From assembly GCA_046331705.1 (NCBI GenBank), contig JAXLQJ010000058.1, positions 1 through 46,305 on the forward strand: DNA of 46,305 bases, given 5' to 3'. The stretch is from JADJOY01 sp046331705 [NCBI: bacterium]. Lineage in GTDB: Bacteria; JADJOY01. Within the stretch, counting starts at the first letter, position 1; every line of letters begins with the position of its first letter. Shown piece after piece: positions 1 to 8,346 of this stretch. Below the pieces are notes generated by a model. It had not been told where the DNA came from. It worked only from the letters and a program-made list of their open reading frames with translations, and did no database searches. Made by a program: the position numbers and the translations under genes.

Positions 1-22
1 GCGCCGGCTCGGCCGGACCGCG

Positions 23-60
23 CCCCTTCCCTCGAGGCCTCGAGAGCCTCAGGGGAGGGG
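23..60 (-). terminator. terminator-like hairpin downstream of the MMPL gene
   Basis: An imperfect inverted repeat pairs 23-38 with 46-60 around a 7-nt loop, giving about 15 base pairs with one mismatch and two G-T wobbles. It lies just past the stop codon of the minus-strand transporter gene. There is no T-rich tract, as with the other end-of-gene hairpins in this window, so a factor-independent terminator is plausible but not certain. Confidence 0.5.
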
Positions 61-72
61 TGCGCGCGGTGC

Positions 73-2505
73 TCAGCGCCCCGCCTCGAGCTCGCCCGCG
101 GCGGCCGCCTCGTCCGCGAGCGGCGCGCGCTCGTTGGCGCGGCGCCGCAAGAAGCGCGGCTGGCGAAGGATCACGAAGGCCGGGACGATCGTCACGGCGG
201 CGAGCGCCGACGTCACCATGCTGAGCGACACGTAGCCTCCGAGCTGCTTGGCGTACGAGAGCCGCGACAGGCAAAGCACCAGCGAGCCGGACCCGATCGC
301 CGACGCCACGAAGAAGATGGCCTTGCCCGAGGTGAGCATGGTGGCGAGGGTCGCGGCGCGGACGTCGCCCGAGCGCGCATGCTCCTCGCGGAAACGGAAC
401 AGGAAGTAGATCGAATAATCGGCGCCGATCGAGATGGTGAGCGCGGTGATGGTCGCGGTCGCCAGATTGAGGTACGTGCCGACGAGACCCATGACGCCCA
501 TGTTGACCAGCGCCGCGAGGATCGTGGGCGTGAGCACGAGCGCGCCACCCGCCAGCGAGCGCAGCACCAGCGACGCCACCACGAAGATGATCGTCGACAC
601 CACCACGGCGTTGCGCAGCTTCTCGCGCAGCACCGACTCGTTCATCGCCTTGCCGATGCCGAGCATGCCGCCCGCGACGCTGACCTTCACGCCGGGCGGG
701 AAATGCGTGGCGACGTACTCGTCGGCGCGCGCGAAGAGCGCGTCGGTGAAGCTCGCGGTGTCCTCGCTGGCGAAGGCGCGGATCACCGCGCGCCGATAGT
801 TGGAGTCGACCACCGAGTCGAAGTCGTCCGGATCGCCCGAGTAGAGCAGGAAGAGCTGGGCGATCGCCTCGCGCGAGTCGGGAATCACCCGAAAGGCCTC
901 GTCGCCGTCGTTCATGGCGACGTTCATCTGCTCGAGGAAGTCCACGATCGACTGCGAGCGACCGACGTTGGGGACACTCTCGAGCAGACGCTGCAGGCCT
1001 TCCATCGCGTGCAGCACCGCCGGCTCGTGGAGGGCGTCGTCGTGATCGCCCTCGACCAGGATGTTCATGGTGTTGGTGCCGCCGAAGCTCTTCGACAGCG
1101 CCTCGTCGTCCACGTACACGGGCTCGTCGGGCGGATACGCGCGTCGGAACGAGTTGTCGACCTCGACCCGCGAGATCCCGTACACGATCACCGCCAGCAC
1201 CCCCGCCGCGATCGCGAGCGCGCCCGCCGGCCGCGCCAGGATTCCCGCCGCGAGCCGCTCGAGCACGGTCTCGAGCAACCCCGAGTGGCTCTCGGCCTTC
1301 ACCTCGCCCACCTTGGGCGCGGGCAACAGCGCCCGGCACGCCGGGATGAACGTCATCTCGATCGTGAGCGCGCTCAGGATGCCGAACGAGGTGAGCACAC
1401 CGAAAACCTGCACCGTGCGGATCGGGAACAGCGTGAGCGAGAGGAAGCCGGCGGCGGCGATCAGCCCCGCGGTGATCATGACGCCGCCCACCCGCGCCGT
1501 GCTCTCGATCACCGCCGCGTCGTTCTCGCCGAGTCTCCGGAACTCCTCGTAGTAGCGCTTCAGGATCTGCACCGCGTGGCCCGCAGCGACCGCCAGGATC
1601 AGGAACGGCGCCAACGAGGCCCACGCGTCGAGCGGGAACGACGTCCAGCCCAGGAACCCCATCGCCCAGGTCACGCTGAGCACCGCGGTGACCAGCGGCA
1701 GCACCATCGCCTGGAAGGTGCGGAAGGCCTCCAGGTGCACGAGCCCGATCACCAGCACCGCGACGCCGAGGAGCTGGAGGATGCCCATCGTGTACTTGTC
1801 GAGGGCGGTCTGGAAGATCGGCCAGCCCGAGAGGTAGACGTTCACCTGGTCCGAGTGGCGATAGGGCGCGATCACTTCCTCGAAACGCTTGGTGAGGATC
1901 TGGTTGCCGAGCTCGGGGCGCGGATCGAGGTCGTCGAGGTCGGCGGCCACGGCGGTGATCTTGCCGTCGTCGGAGACCAGATAGCCGCGCACGAGCTTCT
2001 GCCCCATCACGCGCTTGCGGATCACCTCCGCCTCGGCGTCGTTGGTGGGCAGACGCTCCACCAGCCGCTTCACCACCAGCTCGCCCGGTGCGCCGTTCTC
2101 GATGGCCTTGGACTTTCGCGCCGTCAGGCTGACCACGTCCTTCGGGTCCACGCCCGGGATCGCGGCGACGCCCTCGGTGATCTTCTTGACGATCGCCAGC
2201 ACCTCGGGCTGGAAGACGTCCCCGTGCTTCGCCTCGACGCCGATCAGCGTGTACTTGCCGCCGCCGAAGATCTCGAGGATGCGGTCGTCGATCTTGACCA
2301 GCGGGTCGTTGCCGGGAAGCTGGAGCTTGCGCTCGTTGGCGAGGTAGATCCGCGGCAGGCCGGCGCCGAGAAGGGCCGTGGCGGCGACGACGCCCGCGAT
2401 CACCAGCCACGGGTGGCGGGTGACCCAGCCGACGTAAGCGCGAAGCGCGCGATCGAATCGCGAGGGGGAAGCCTGGGTTCGGGACGAGGGCGCGGCAGCG
2501 TTCAT
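73..2505 (-). CDS. MMPL/RND-superfamily (HAE3-type) efflux transporter
   Basis: An 810-residue inner-membrane protein of the RND superfamily. It has the duplicated layout of this family: one N-terminal transmembrane helix, a large periplasmic loop, a block of helices, then a second copy of the same arrangement. Such proteins use proton-motive force to move lipids, hopanoids or hydrophobic compounds to the outer envelope. I place the start at the ATG at 2505, about 36 residues before the first helix. An in-frame ATG at 2577 has a better Shine-Dalgarno-like GAGGGG, but it would overlap head-to-head with the start of the divergent regulator and add 24 basic residues. Substrate cannot be told from sequence; the lipid-rich surroundings make a lipid cargo plausible (inference). 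Confidence 0.85.
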   Translation of the reverse strand: MNAAAPSSRTQASPSRFDRALRAYVGWVTRHPWLVIAGVVAATALLGAGLPRIYLANERKLQLPGNDPLVKIDDRILEIFGGGKYTLIGVEAKHGDVFQPEVLAIVKKITEGVAAIPGVDPKDVVSLTARKSKAIENGAPGELVVKRLVERLPTNDAEAEVIRKRVMGQKLVRGYLVSDDGKITAVAADLDDLDPRPELGNQILTKRFEEVIAPYRHSDQVNVYLSGWPIFQTALDKYTMGILQLLGVAVLVIGLVHLEAFRTFQAMVLPLVTAVLSVTWAMGFLGWTSFPLDAWASLAPFLILAVAAGHAVQILKRYYEEFRRLGENDAAVIESTARVGGVMITAGLIAAAGFLSLTLFPIRTVQVFGVLTSFGILSALTIEMTFIPACRALLPAPKVGEVKAESHSGLLETVLERLAAGILARPAGALAIAAGVLAVIVYGISRVEVDNSFRRAYPPDEPVYVDDEALSKSFGGTNTMNILVEGDHDDALHEPAVLHAMEGLQRLLESVPNVGRSQSIVDFLEQMNVAMNDGDEAFRVIPDSREAIAQLFLLYSGDPDDFDSVVDSNYRRAVIRAFASEDTASFTDALFARADEYVATHFPPGVKVSVAGGMLGIGKAMNESVLREKLRNAVVVSTIIFVVASLVLRSLAGGALVLTPTILAALVNMGVMGLVGTYLNLATATITALTISIGADYSIYFLFRFREEHARSGDVRAATLATMLTSGKAIFFVASAIGSGSLVLCLSRLSYAKQLGGYVSLSMVTSALAAVTIVPAFVILRQPRFLRRRANERAPLADEAAAAGELEAGR

Positions 2506-2539
2506 GATCGGGAGCTTGACGAGGGCACGCCCGGGCGGC

Positions 2540-2576
2540 TTGATCAATTGCGCCAACTTCTTGATCTTTAGCGCCA
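2540..2576 (+). promoter_or_regulatory. candidate tandem-repeat operator between the MMPL gene and the AraC-type regulator
   Basis: Two direct repeats, TTGATCAATTGCGCCA (2540-2555) and TTGATCTTTAGCGCCA (2561-2576), match at 13 of 16 positions with starts 21 bp apart, two helical turns. AraC-family proteins commonly bind two direct half-sites on one face of the DNA, and araI1/I2 have the same 21-bp period. The distal copy touches the regulator ATG. If the transporter actually begins at 2577 the repeats would be coding, which would weaken the call. Confidence 0.45.
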
Positions 2577-3607
2577 TGGAACGCGTCCCCTCGCCCCGCA
2601 TTCGCGCCGAGATCGTCACGGCGGTGCTCCAGTTCGTCGCCGGCGCCGGCGGAAACCCGGCGCAGGTGCGCTCGGCGGCGGGGCTACGAGCCGGCGAGCT
2701 GATCGATCCCGAGCGACTGCTCGACGTCGATCGCCTCGCCGCCACCGTGGACGCGGCGGCCGACGATCTCGGCGACCCGGCGTTCGGGTTGCACCTCGGG
2801 GCGAACTTCGACCTCGAAGGGCTCGGGCCGCTGAGCTACGCCGTGCTGAACGCGCCCACCGCCGCCGTCGGTGTGGCGAACCTGGTGCGCTACATGGGCG
2901 GCCTTGCCCACGGCGTCCGCCTCGAGCTCGTCCAGCACCGCGGCGACGCGGTGCTGCGCGGCGCGGTCGGCGGCGCCGGAGCGCGCCGACGCCCGTCATC
3001 TCAACGAGGTGGCGCATCCTGACCCAGTGATGGTCGGCTGCGTCGCCTGGCGGGCGCGGACGATTGGCACCCGCGCGCGGTGCGCTTCGTCCACGCTCGC
3101 CCCGCCGACGTCACCGAGCACCTGGCGCTCTTCGGCGTCGAGCCGACCTTCGGCCATCGCGGCAACGAGATCCATTTCGACGCGCGCATGCTCAGCCGCG
3201 AGGTCCGCAACGCCGATCGCTCGCTGTTGCCGGTCGTGGAGCGGCGGCTCCAGGAAGTGCTGCGCGCCGAGCCGGGCGCCGAGCCATGGCTGGCGGCACT
3301 GCGAGTCGAGGTCGCGAGCCGCCTCTGCGACGGCCATCCGTCGCTGGCGGAGGTGGCGCCTGACCTCGGCCTGAGCGCCCGAACGCTCCAGCGACGCCTG
3401 GCCGAGCACGGCCTCGCCTACCGCGATCTGGTCCAGCAGACGCGGCGCCAGCTCGCCCTCGAGTACCTCGAGCGCGGCGATACGGATCTCACCGAGGTCG
3501 CGTTGCTCCTCGGCTACGCCGAGCTGAGCGCCTTCGCGCACGCGTTCCGGCGCTGGACCGGGCGGAGCCCGGGCCGCCATCGCCGCGCCCAGCCGGGGCG
3601 CCTCTGA
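2576..3607 (+). pseudogene. AraC-family regulator (arabinose-binding-like N-terminal type), broken by two compensating frameshifts
   Basis: The region reads as an AraC regulator of about 343 residues: an N-terminal ligand-binding-like domain (2576 to about 2975), a linker, and a C-terminal double helix-turn-helix (about 3290-3600, including LSARTLQRRLAEHGLAYRD and VALLLGYAELSAFAHAFRR). The start frame ends at TGA 3020-3022. The expected linker (ERADARHLNEVA) lies in the next frame at 2979-3014, and the original frame resumes near 3041 (RLRRLAGADDWHPRAVRF). One inserted base near 2975-2979 and one missing base near 3039-3041 explain this. Either the gene is recently inactivated or the assembly has two indel errors; the well-preserved C-terminal half favours recent loss or error. 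It is divergent from the MMPL transporter, its likely target. Confidence 0.7.
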
Positions 3608-3632
3608 GCCGCGGCTCGCTCGGCGCCGCGGT
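3608..3632. terminator. bidirectional terminator-like hairpin between convergent genes
   Basis: A 7-bp perfect stem (CCGCGGC at 3609-3615 with GCCGCGG at 3625-3631, 9-nt loop) begins directly after the regulator stop codon and lies between it and the convergent short-chain dehydrogenase. No T-tract is present. Confidence 0.4.
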
Positions 3633-3704
3633 ATCGGACATCAGCGCCGCGTGTGGCTCGAGCGAAGTCGCGCACGAAGCGCCGCGCGTGGAACGCGTGC
3701 CGCG

Positions 3705-4538
3705 TCACGGGCCGTCGGTCACGTCGATTCCCGCTTTCTTCATCAGCATCGCCATGAGCGGCCCGGCTCGTTCGGGAACCACGCGGGTCACGAGGTCCAG
3801 GATCTTGCTGTCGGCGCCGACCAGCACGCGCGCGGCACCGACCTCCACACCGCGCACGATGGCTTGCGCTGCCGCCTGGGCCGTGACGCCGTAGGACGAG
3901 CGCTGGCTCGCGTCGAGCTGGGACCTCTTCGCATGCTCCGACATGTCCGGCGCATTGGCGAGGATGTTGGTGCGCACGGCGCCTGGAAGGACGACGGTGA
4001 CGCCCACCGAGGTGCGCTTCAACTCCGCGGCGAGGGCTTCCGAGAAGAGCTTCACGGCGGCCTTGCTGGCGCCGTACACGCCCTGCCCCGGGACCGGACA
4101 GAAGCCGCCCATGCTCGACATGTTCACGAGACGCGCCTCGGGCCGCTCGCGCAGCCTCGGCAGGAAGGCGCGTGTCGTGTGCACGACGCCCCACCAGTTC
4201 ACCGCGAAGACGCGCTCGATCTGCTCGATCGTCAGCCGCGAGAACGGGATGAAGGGTTGGATGATGCCCGCGTTGTTGACGAGGATGTCCACGGCGCCGT
4301 ACTCGGCGACCACGGCCTGCGCGAAGCCTTCGGCCGAGCCCGGCTGGGTCACGTCGCCGCAATGCGCGAGGCACGCGCCGCCCGCCTTCCGCACGAGGGC
4401 GGCGGTCTCCTCCATGGACTCCGCGTTCCAGTCGAGACCGGCGATTCGCGCGCCACGACTCGCTGCTGCGAGCGCCAGCGCCCTGCCGATGCCCGAGCCG
4501 GCTCCCGTGATGGCGACGGTCGTGCCCGCGATTCGCAT
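3705..4538 (-). CDS. classical short-chain dehydrogenase/reductase
   Basis: A 277-residue cytosolic NAD(P)-dependent oxidoreductase of the classical SDR family. Visible signatures are the cofactor motif TGAGSGIG (11-18), D62, NNAG (88-91), N114, and the catalytic Ser142, Tyr155 and Lys159 with the expected 13-residue Ser-Tyr spacing. An AGGAGGG about 12 nt upstream supports the ATG at 4538. The C-terminus (about 215-277) carries extra helices seen in SDRs acting on lipidic or steroid-like alcohols, but the substrate is not readable. It is divergent from the amidohydrolase across 228 bp that must hold both promoters; I saw no distinct operator there. Confidence 0.9.
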   Translation of the reverse strand: MRIAGTTVAITGAGSGIGRALALAAASRGARIAGLDWNAESMEETAALVRKAGGACLAHCGDVTQPGSAEGFAQAVVAEYGAVDILVNNAGIIQPFIPFSRLTIEQIERVFAVNWWGVVHTTRAFLPRLRERPEARLVNMSSMGGFCPVPGQGVYGASKAAVKLFSEALAAELKRTSVGVTVVLPGAVRTNILANAPDMSEHAKRSQLDASQRSSYGVTAQAAAQAIVRGVEVGAARVLVGADSKILDLVTRVVPERAGPLMAMLMKKAGIDVTDGP

Positions 4539-4766
4539 GACGACGTCCCTCCTTGAGCAAGACGACGACGCATTCGACGGCCGTTCGAAGGTGGCCGGTC
4601 GCCAGCACGACCCTGGCGCACGCGATCGGCGCTCCCGGGCCCCCGAACGTCACCGAGCCTAGTCGAGCGGCGCCGAATCCGCGGCGCAGCGGCCAGACGA
4701 GACGGACCGCGTCGCGACTCGGCAGACTCGAGGCGAGCTCGAATCCGATCGAGCGCGGAGCGGACG

Positions 4767-6188
4767 TTGAGCGCACCAACCACGATCCTCGCGAACCGAG
4801 TCTTCGACGGCGAGCGCTTTCTCGAGGGAGAGCACGTCCTCGGTTTCTCCACCGACGGGATCCACGCCCTGCGAAGCGCGAGCGGTGCCGAGATCGCCCG
4901 ACTCGCGTCCGCGGCACCCGGCAGCGGAACCGTCGTCGACCTGCGCGGCCACACGCTCGTGCCCGGGCTCATCAACACCCACGCGCACACGGTGCGCGGC
5001 GGCGCATTCGAAGCGGACGAGCCGCCCGCGCCGGTGCAAGCGATCCGGAACTTCCACGAGAGCCTGCGCGCCGGCGTCACGACGATGGCCGACATGGGCG
5101 CAACGGCGCCGCTGATGGCTGCGGTTCGCGCGCACCTCGCGCGCCATCCGACCGCAGGGCCGTCACTCCTCGCCGCGGGCCCGCTGGTGACGGCGCCCGG
5201 CGGCTACCCACTCGACTGGATGCCGCCGCTGCTTCGGCTCGCGGGAGTGGCATTGCCGTGCGACACGGAACGCGACGGCGCCGCCGCCGTGGATCGCATC
5301 GCCCGAGCGGGCATGGATCACGTGAAGATCGCCGTCATGCACCAGACCTACGCCGAACGGCCCATCCCGGCCGTCGAGCCCAAGGTGGTGCGCGCGGTGG
5401 TAGCCGAGGCACATCGACTGGAGCTGCGCGTGCTGGCGCACGCCCATTCGGCGATCGACTACCGCGTGGCGGTCGAAGCGGGCGTCGACGCGCTCATGCA
5501 CTCCTGCTTCGATCCGCTCTCCCCCGAGATCCTCGAACGGATCGCGGACCGAGGCATCCAGGTCTGCCCGACGCTCTGGGTCTTCGATTCCGCGTGCAAC
5601 AACCACGAGCACCGTCACGATCGCGATCCGGATCTTCTCGCCGCCGTCGAGGAGCCGATCCGCGGATCCTGGCGCCGCTTCGCCGAGGCGTACGCCGCAT
5701 CCGGAGACGTCGTGCCGCCCGGCATCGCCGGCGGATTGCCGAAGCAGCGCAGCTTCGAGGCGGTCCGCAACGCCGCAGCCAACCTCAAGCTGCTCGCCGA
5801 GGCCGGCGTTCCGATCGCATTCGGCAACGACGCGAACTACGGCTTCTCGGTGGTCTCGCGCCCGATGAACGAGCTGCGCGCGATGCACCGCGCGGGTCTG
5901 GATGCGGTCGCGTGCCTGCGCGCCGCGACCAGCACCGCCGCCGCGCTGCTCGGCAGAAAGGACCGCGGCAGGCTCGCCCCGGGCACGCGCGCGGATCTGC
6001 TGGCGATCGCCGGAGATCCCCGCGACGATCTCGAGGCCCTCGTCCGACCCCTCGCGATCTGGGCGAACGGCCATCCGGTCCTCGCGCCGCCCTCACGCCT
6101 GGGCCTGGCGGGCGCGCTGGCGCGAGGCTACGCCGGCACGATCCTCGAGAGCTTGCCGCGGTTGGCCGCCACGCTGCGCGCCGGCTGA
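4767..6188 (+). CDS. metal-dependent amidohydrolase (imidazolonepropionase/prolidase-like)
   Basis: A 473-residue hydrolase of the amidohydrolase superfamily. The metal-site residues are in the usual order: THAH (His72, His74), the lysine that is carboxylated in many members (Lys187 in HVKIAV), HAH (His225, His227), His245 and Asp355 in FGNDANYG. The C-terminal beta-sandwich (LLGRKDRGRLAPGTRADLL) is intact. The start is TTG at 4767 with GGAG 7 to 8 nt upstream; no ATG fits better. Enzymes of this group hydrolyse cyclic amides, dipeptides or carbamates; the substrate is unknown. No signal peptide is apparent, so it is probably cytosolic. Confidence 0.88.
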   Translation: MSAPTTILANRVFDGERFLEGEHVLGFSTDGIHALRSASGAEIARLASAAPGSGTVVDLRGHTLVPGLINTHAHTVRGGAFEADEPPAPVQAIRNFHESLRAGVTTMADMGATAPLMAAVRAHLARHPTAGPSLLAAGPLVTAPGGYPLDWMPPLLRLAGVALPCDTERDGAAAVDRIARAGMDHVKIAVMHQTYAERPIPAVEPKVVRAVVAEAHRLELRVLAHAHSAIDYRVAVEAGVDALMHSCFDPLSPEILERIADRGIQVCPTLWVFDSACNNHEHRHDRDPDLLAAVEEPIRGSWRRFAEAYAASGDVVPPGIAGGLPKQRSFEAVRNAAANLKLLAEAGVPIAFGNDANYGFSVVSRPMNELRAMHRAGLDAVACLRAATSTAAALLGRKDRGRLAPGTRADLLAIAGDPRDDLEALVRPLAIWANGHPVLAPPSRLGLAGALARGYAGTILESLPRLAATLRAG

Positions 6189-6198
6189 TGGACCGGGA

Positions 6199-6414
6199 CT
6201 GCGCGCCAGCCAGGCAGCGCGTCAATCGCCACGCGCGCAGCCCCGTGATGGTGGTTGCGGGGCCAGGCGGGTCCGTGCTGGGGCTCGCCGAGTAATCGCT
6301 CGCGTCGTACCCGTCGTTGACCCATTCCCGCACGTTACCGATCAAGTCGAGCGCGCCCTTGGGCGAGGCGCCCGCGGGCTTCGATCCCACCGGCAGCGTG
6401 TGGTCGGTGCCGCA
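6199..6414 (-). pseudogene. remnant of a formylglycine-generating-enzyme (SUMF1/FGE-sulfatase) domain protein
   Basis: On the minus strand this stretch reads GCGTDHTLPVGSKPAGA, then DLIGNVREWVNDGYDASDY and SPSTDPPGP, the recognisable core of SUMF1/FGE-sulfatase domains (GNVWEWVNDWYD..Y..SP..DP.GP). The expected RVxRGGSW and the C-terminal part with the active-site cysteines are missing, and the sequence upstream no longer resembles the family N-terminus. The frame is open but no complete domain can be assembled, so it is a decayed fragment. The rest of the gene-free stretch 6189-6849 shows nothing else I recognise apart from the hairpin at 6812-6836. Confidence 0.6.
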
Positions 6415-6811
6415 GCCGGGCGCGCGATCCCGCACGAGAGTGTCACGACTCTCGTCCCCGTCGTCGGCGACGAGATCCGGCAGCCTGCGCGGGGACGGCG
6501 AGCGAGACGGTCGCCGAGATGCGCTCCCACGCCAAGACACCGTGCAGCCGGCGTCGGTGCTGGAGACGCTCACGCACTCGATTGGCAACGCGCAACCGAC
6601 GCCGCCGAGGAGGAGCTCGGCAGAAAGGCGAGCGCGATGCGTCACGGGCGCTTTTCGTCGGCGGGCGCGATCCGGCGCGTGGGTCGAGTTCGCACGGCGC
6701 TTCATCGTCTCCGCTCGTCGCCGGCACCGCCATTCCAGCGAGTCGGCCGATCGCGCCCGTGCGACGGACGGCCGCCCGCCTTGCTCGCTCGTCGCATCTC
6801 ACCCGGGCCGT

Positions 6812-6836
6812 GGGACATCGCGCGGCGCGCGGTCCC
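6812..6836 (-). terminator. terminator-like hairpin after the GGR-family gene
   Basis: GGGAC (6812-6816) pairs with GTCCC (6832-6836) and CGCGC (6819-6823) with GCGCG (6827-6831) around a GGC loop, leaving a 2-nt bulge. It lies 13 nt past the stop codon of the minus-strand flavoprotein gene. Confidence 0.5.
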
Positions 6837-6849
6837 GCGACTCAGCGAC

Positions 6850-8346
6850 TCAGCCGGAAGGCGCGCGCAATCCCGCGCGCACGAACGACGTGGCGCGCTC
6901 GGGAGCACCCGTGACGCCACGCGCGTAGGCCGCGCTCCCGGCGACGCCCTTGCCGAGCAAGCGCTGACGAACCAGCTGGCGCACCGATTCGAGCGCGAGC
7001 GGTGCGGCCATGGCGGGCCGCAGGAACACGGCCTTGGATCTCACCCCCGTCATCGCGGCGCCGAATTCCGCCATGAAGGCGTCACCCTTGCGCTGCGCGA
7101 CGACGTTCGCCGCGTCGAGAAGCAGCGGCACCCGGTGAACGAGCGCGGCAGCGCGCCGCGAGATGGCGAAATCACGCCCGAACGCATCCATCCAGCGGCG
7201 GTGATAGACGGCCAGCGAGCCGGCACTCAGGTCGCCTCTGCCGAACGCCTCGTGCAGGGTGGTCGCCGCGAGCCGCGCGGCGACCATCGCCGTGTGGATG
7301 CCCTCGCCGGTGAGCGGATCGGTCTGGCCGGCGGCGTCGCCCACGGCGAGAAAGCGCTCGCCATGACTCGTGGGAACGCCGCCCAGTCGTAGTGGGGCGA
7401 GCCTGAGCGGCTCGAGGAACTCGGCATGGGGTCCAAGCGCCGCGCGCACGAACGCGTCCTGCGTGATGCACTCCCGATGGAGGGTCTTGAGCGCCGCGGG
7501 ATCGGCCGCGCCGCCGGGAATCGCGTAGCAGCCGAGGTCGACGTCGTCGTTCGCGTGTCGGAAGAGCGCCACGTAACCCGGCAACATGTACGTCGGATAG
7601 AAGAGCACTCCGTCCGCGCGGAAGGCGTGGGTACCGCCGGCGACGTAACGGCGTCCGGCGACACCGGCGGCGGGCCCGACAACCACGCCGAGTCGTTGCG
7701 CGACGCGGCTCGTCGCGCCGTCCGCCGCCACCAGCAGCGACCCTCGAAAGGTTCGTCCGTCGCGACAGCGGACGGTCCACACTCCGTCGCCGCCGAGCAC
7801 GGTCTCCGCCACCGCGGCGCCCTCGTGGAGCTCGGCACCGACCTCGACAGCGCGCCGCGCGATGCGCTCGTCGCAGACCTTGCGTTGGATGGCGTAGACC
7901 CGCGTCGCGACCGAGGCGGGTGCCTCGCCCGTCGACACGTAGCTCTCGCCCGCTGGCGAGACGAACCCGCCCACGACCGTCGCGCGCGCCAGACCCTCGG
8001 CCTCGAGACGCCCGAGAATCCCCATCTCGTCGAGGATGTCGAGGGCCGGCGCGCACCAGGCGTCGCCGCAGTACTTGTCGCGCGGGAAGACCGCTCTCTC
8101 GAGCAGCGCCACGCGTCGCGGGGGGCCGTGCGGGGAGCGCCGCGCCAGGTCGTAGGCGAGCGTTGCGCCGGCGGGGCCCGCGCCGACCACCACCACGTCG
8201 TATGGCGCGCGCGAGGAAGCGCTCGGGGCGGGACCCGACACGCGCTCACTGCCCGCCGGCGACGCGGTCGCGACGCCGGCGCACGGGCCCCGTCGCGATG
8301 CCGCGCGGCAGCAGCACGCGCAGCCTCGCGGCGAGCCGTCAGGCAT
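6850..8346 (-). CDS. geranylgeranyl-reductase-family FAD-dependent oxidoreductase
   Basis: A flavoprotein of about 498 residues. It has the dinucleotide-binding motif VVVGAGPAG (about 52-60), an RDKYCGDAW segment typical of the geranylgeranyl reductase family, and the second FAD motif FLAVGDAAGQTDPLTGEGI. Relatives reduce isoprenoid double bonds in archaeal lipids, quinone tails or chlorophyll side chains, or oxidise and halogenate related substrates. The start is uncertain: ATG 8346 overlaps the stop of the upstream acyl-CoA dehydrogenase (ATGCCTGA), implying translational coupling, but the first 45 residues are Cys/Arg-rich and poorly family-like, so a GTG nearer the Rossmann strand is possible. 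It is the last gene of a lipid-type operon. Confidence 0.85.
   Translation of the reverse strand: MPDGSPRGCACCCRAASRRGPCAGVATASPAGSERVSGPAPSASSRAPYDVVVVGAGPAGATLAYDLARRSPHGPPRRVALLERAVFPRDKYCGDAWCAPALDILDEMGILGRLEAEGLARATVVGGFVSPAGESYVSTGEAPASVATRVYAIQRKVCDERIARRAVEVGAELHEGAAVAETVLGGDGVWTVRCRDGRTFRGSLLVAADGATSRVAQRLGVVVGPAAGVAGRRYVAGGTHAFRADGVLFYPTYMLPGYVALFRHANDDVDLGCYAIPGGAADPAALKTLHRECITQDAFVRAALGPHAEFLEPLRLAPLRLGGVPTSHGERFLAVGDAAGQTDPLTGEGIHTAMVAARLAATTLHEAFGRGDLSAGSLAVYHRRWMDAFGRDFAISRRAAALVHRVPLLLDAANVVAQRKGDAFMAEFGAAMTGVRSKAVFLRPAMAAPLALESVRQLVRQRLLGKGVAGSAAYARGVTGAPERATSFVRAGLRAPSG

Noticed and set aside
379-2571. Long plus-strand open frame opposite the MMPL gene
   Set aside because: His/Arg/Asp/Glu-rich shadow translation; the minus strand encodes a recognisable transporter.
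2505-2577. Transporter start at ATG 2577
   Set aside because: Better ribosome-binding site, but it would start head-to-head on the regulator start codon and add a basic extension before the first helix; kept only as an alternative.
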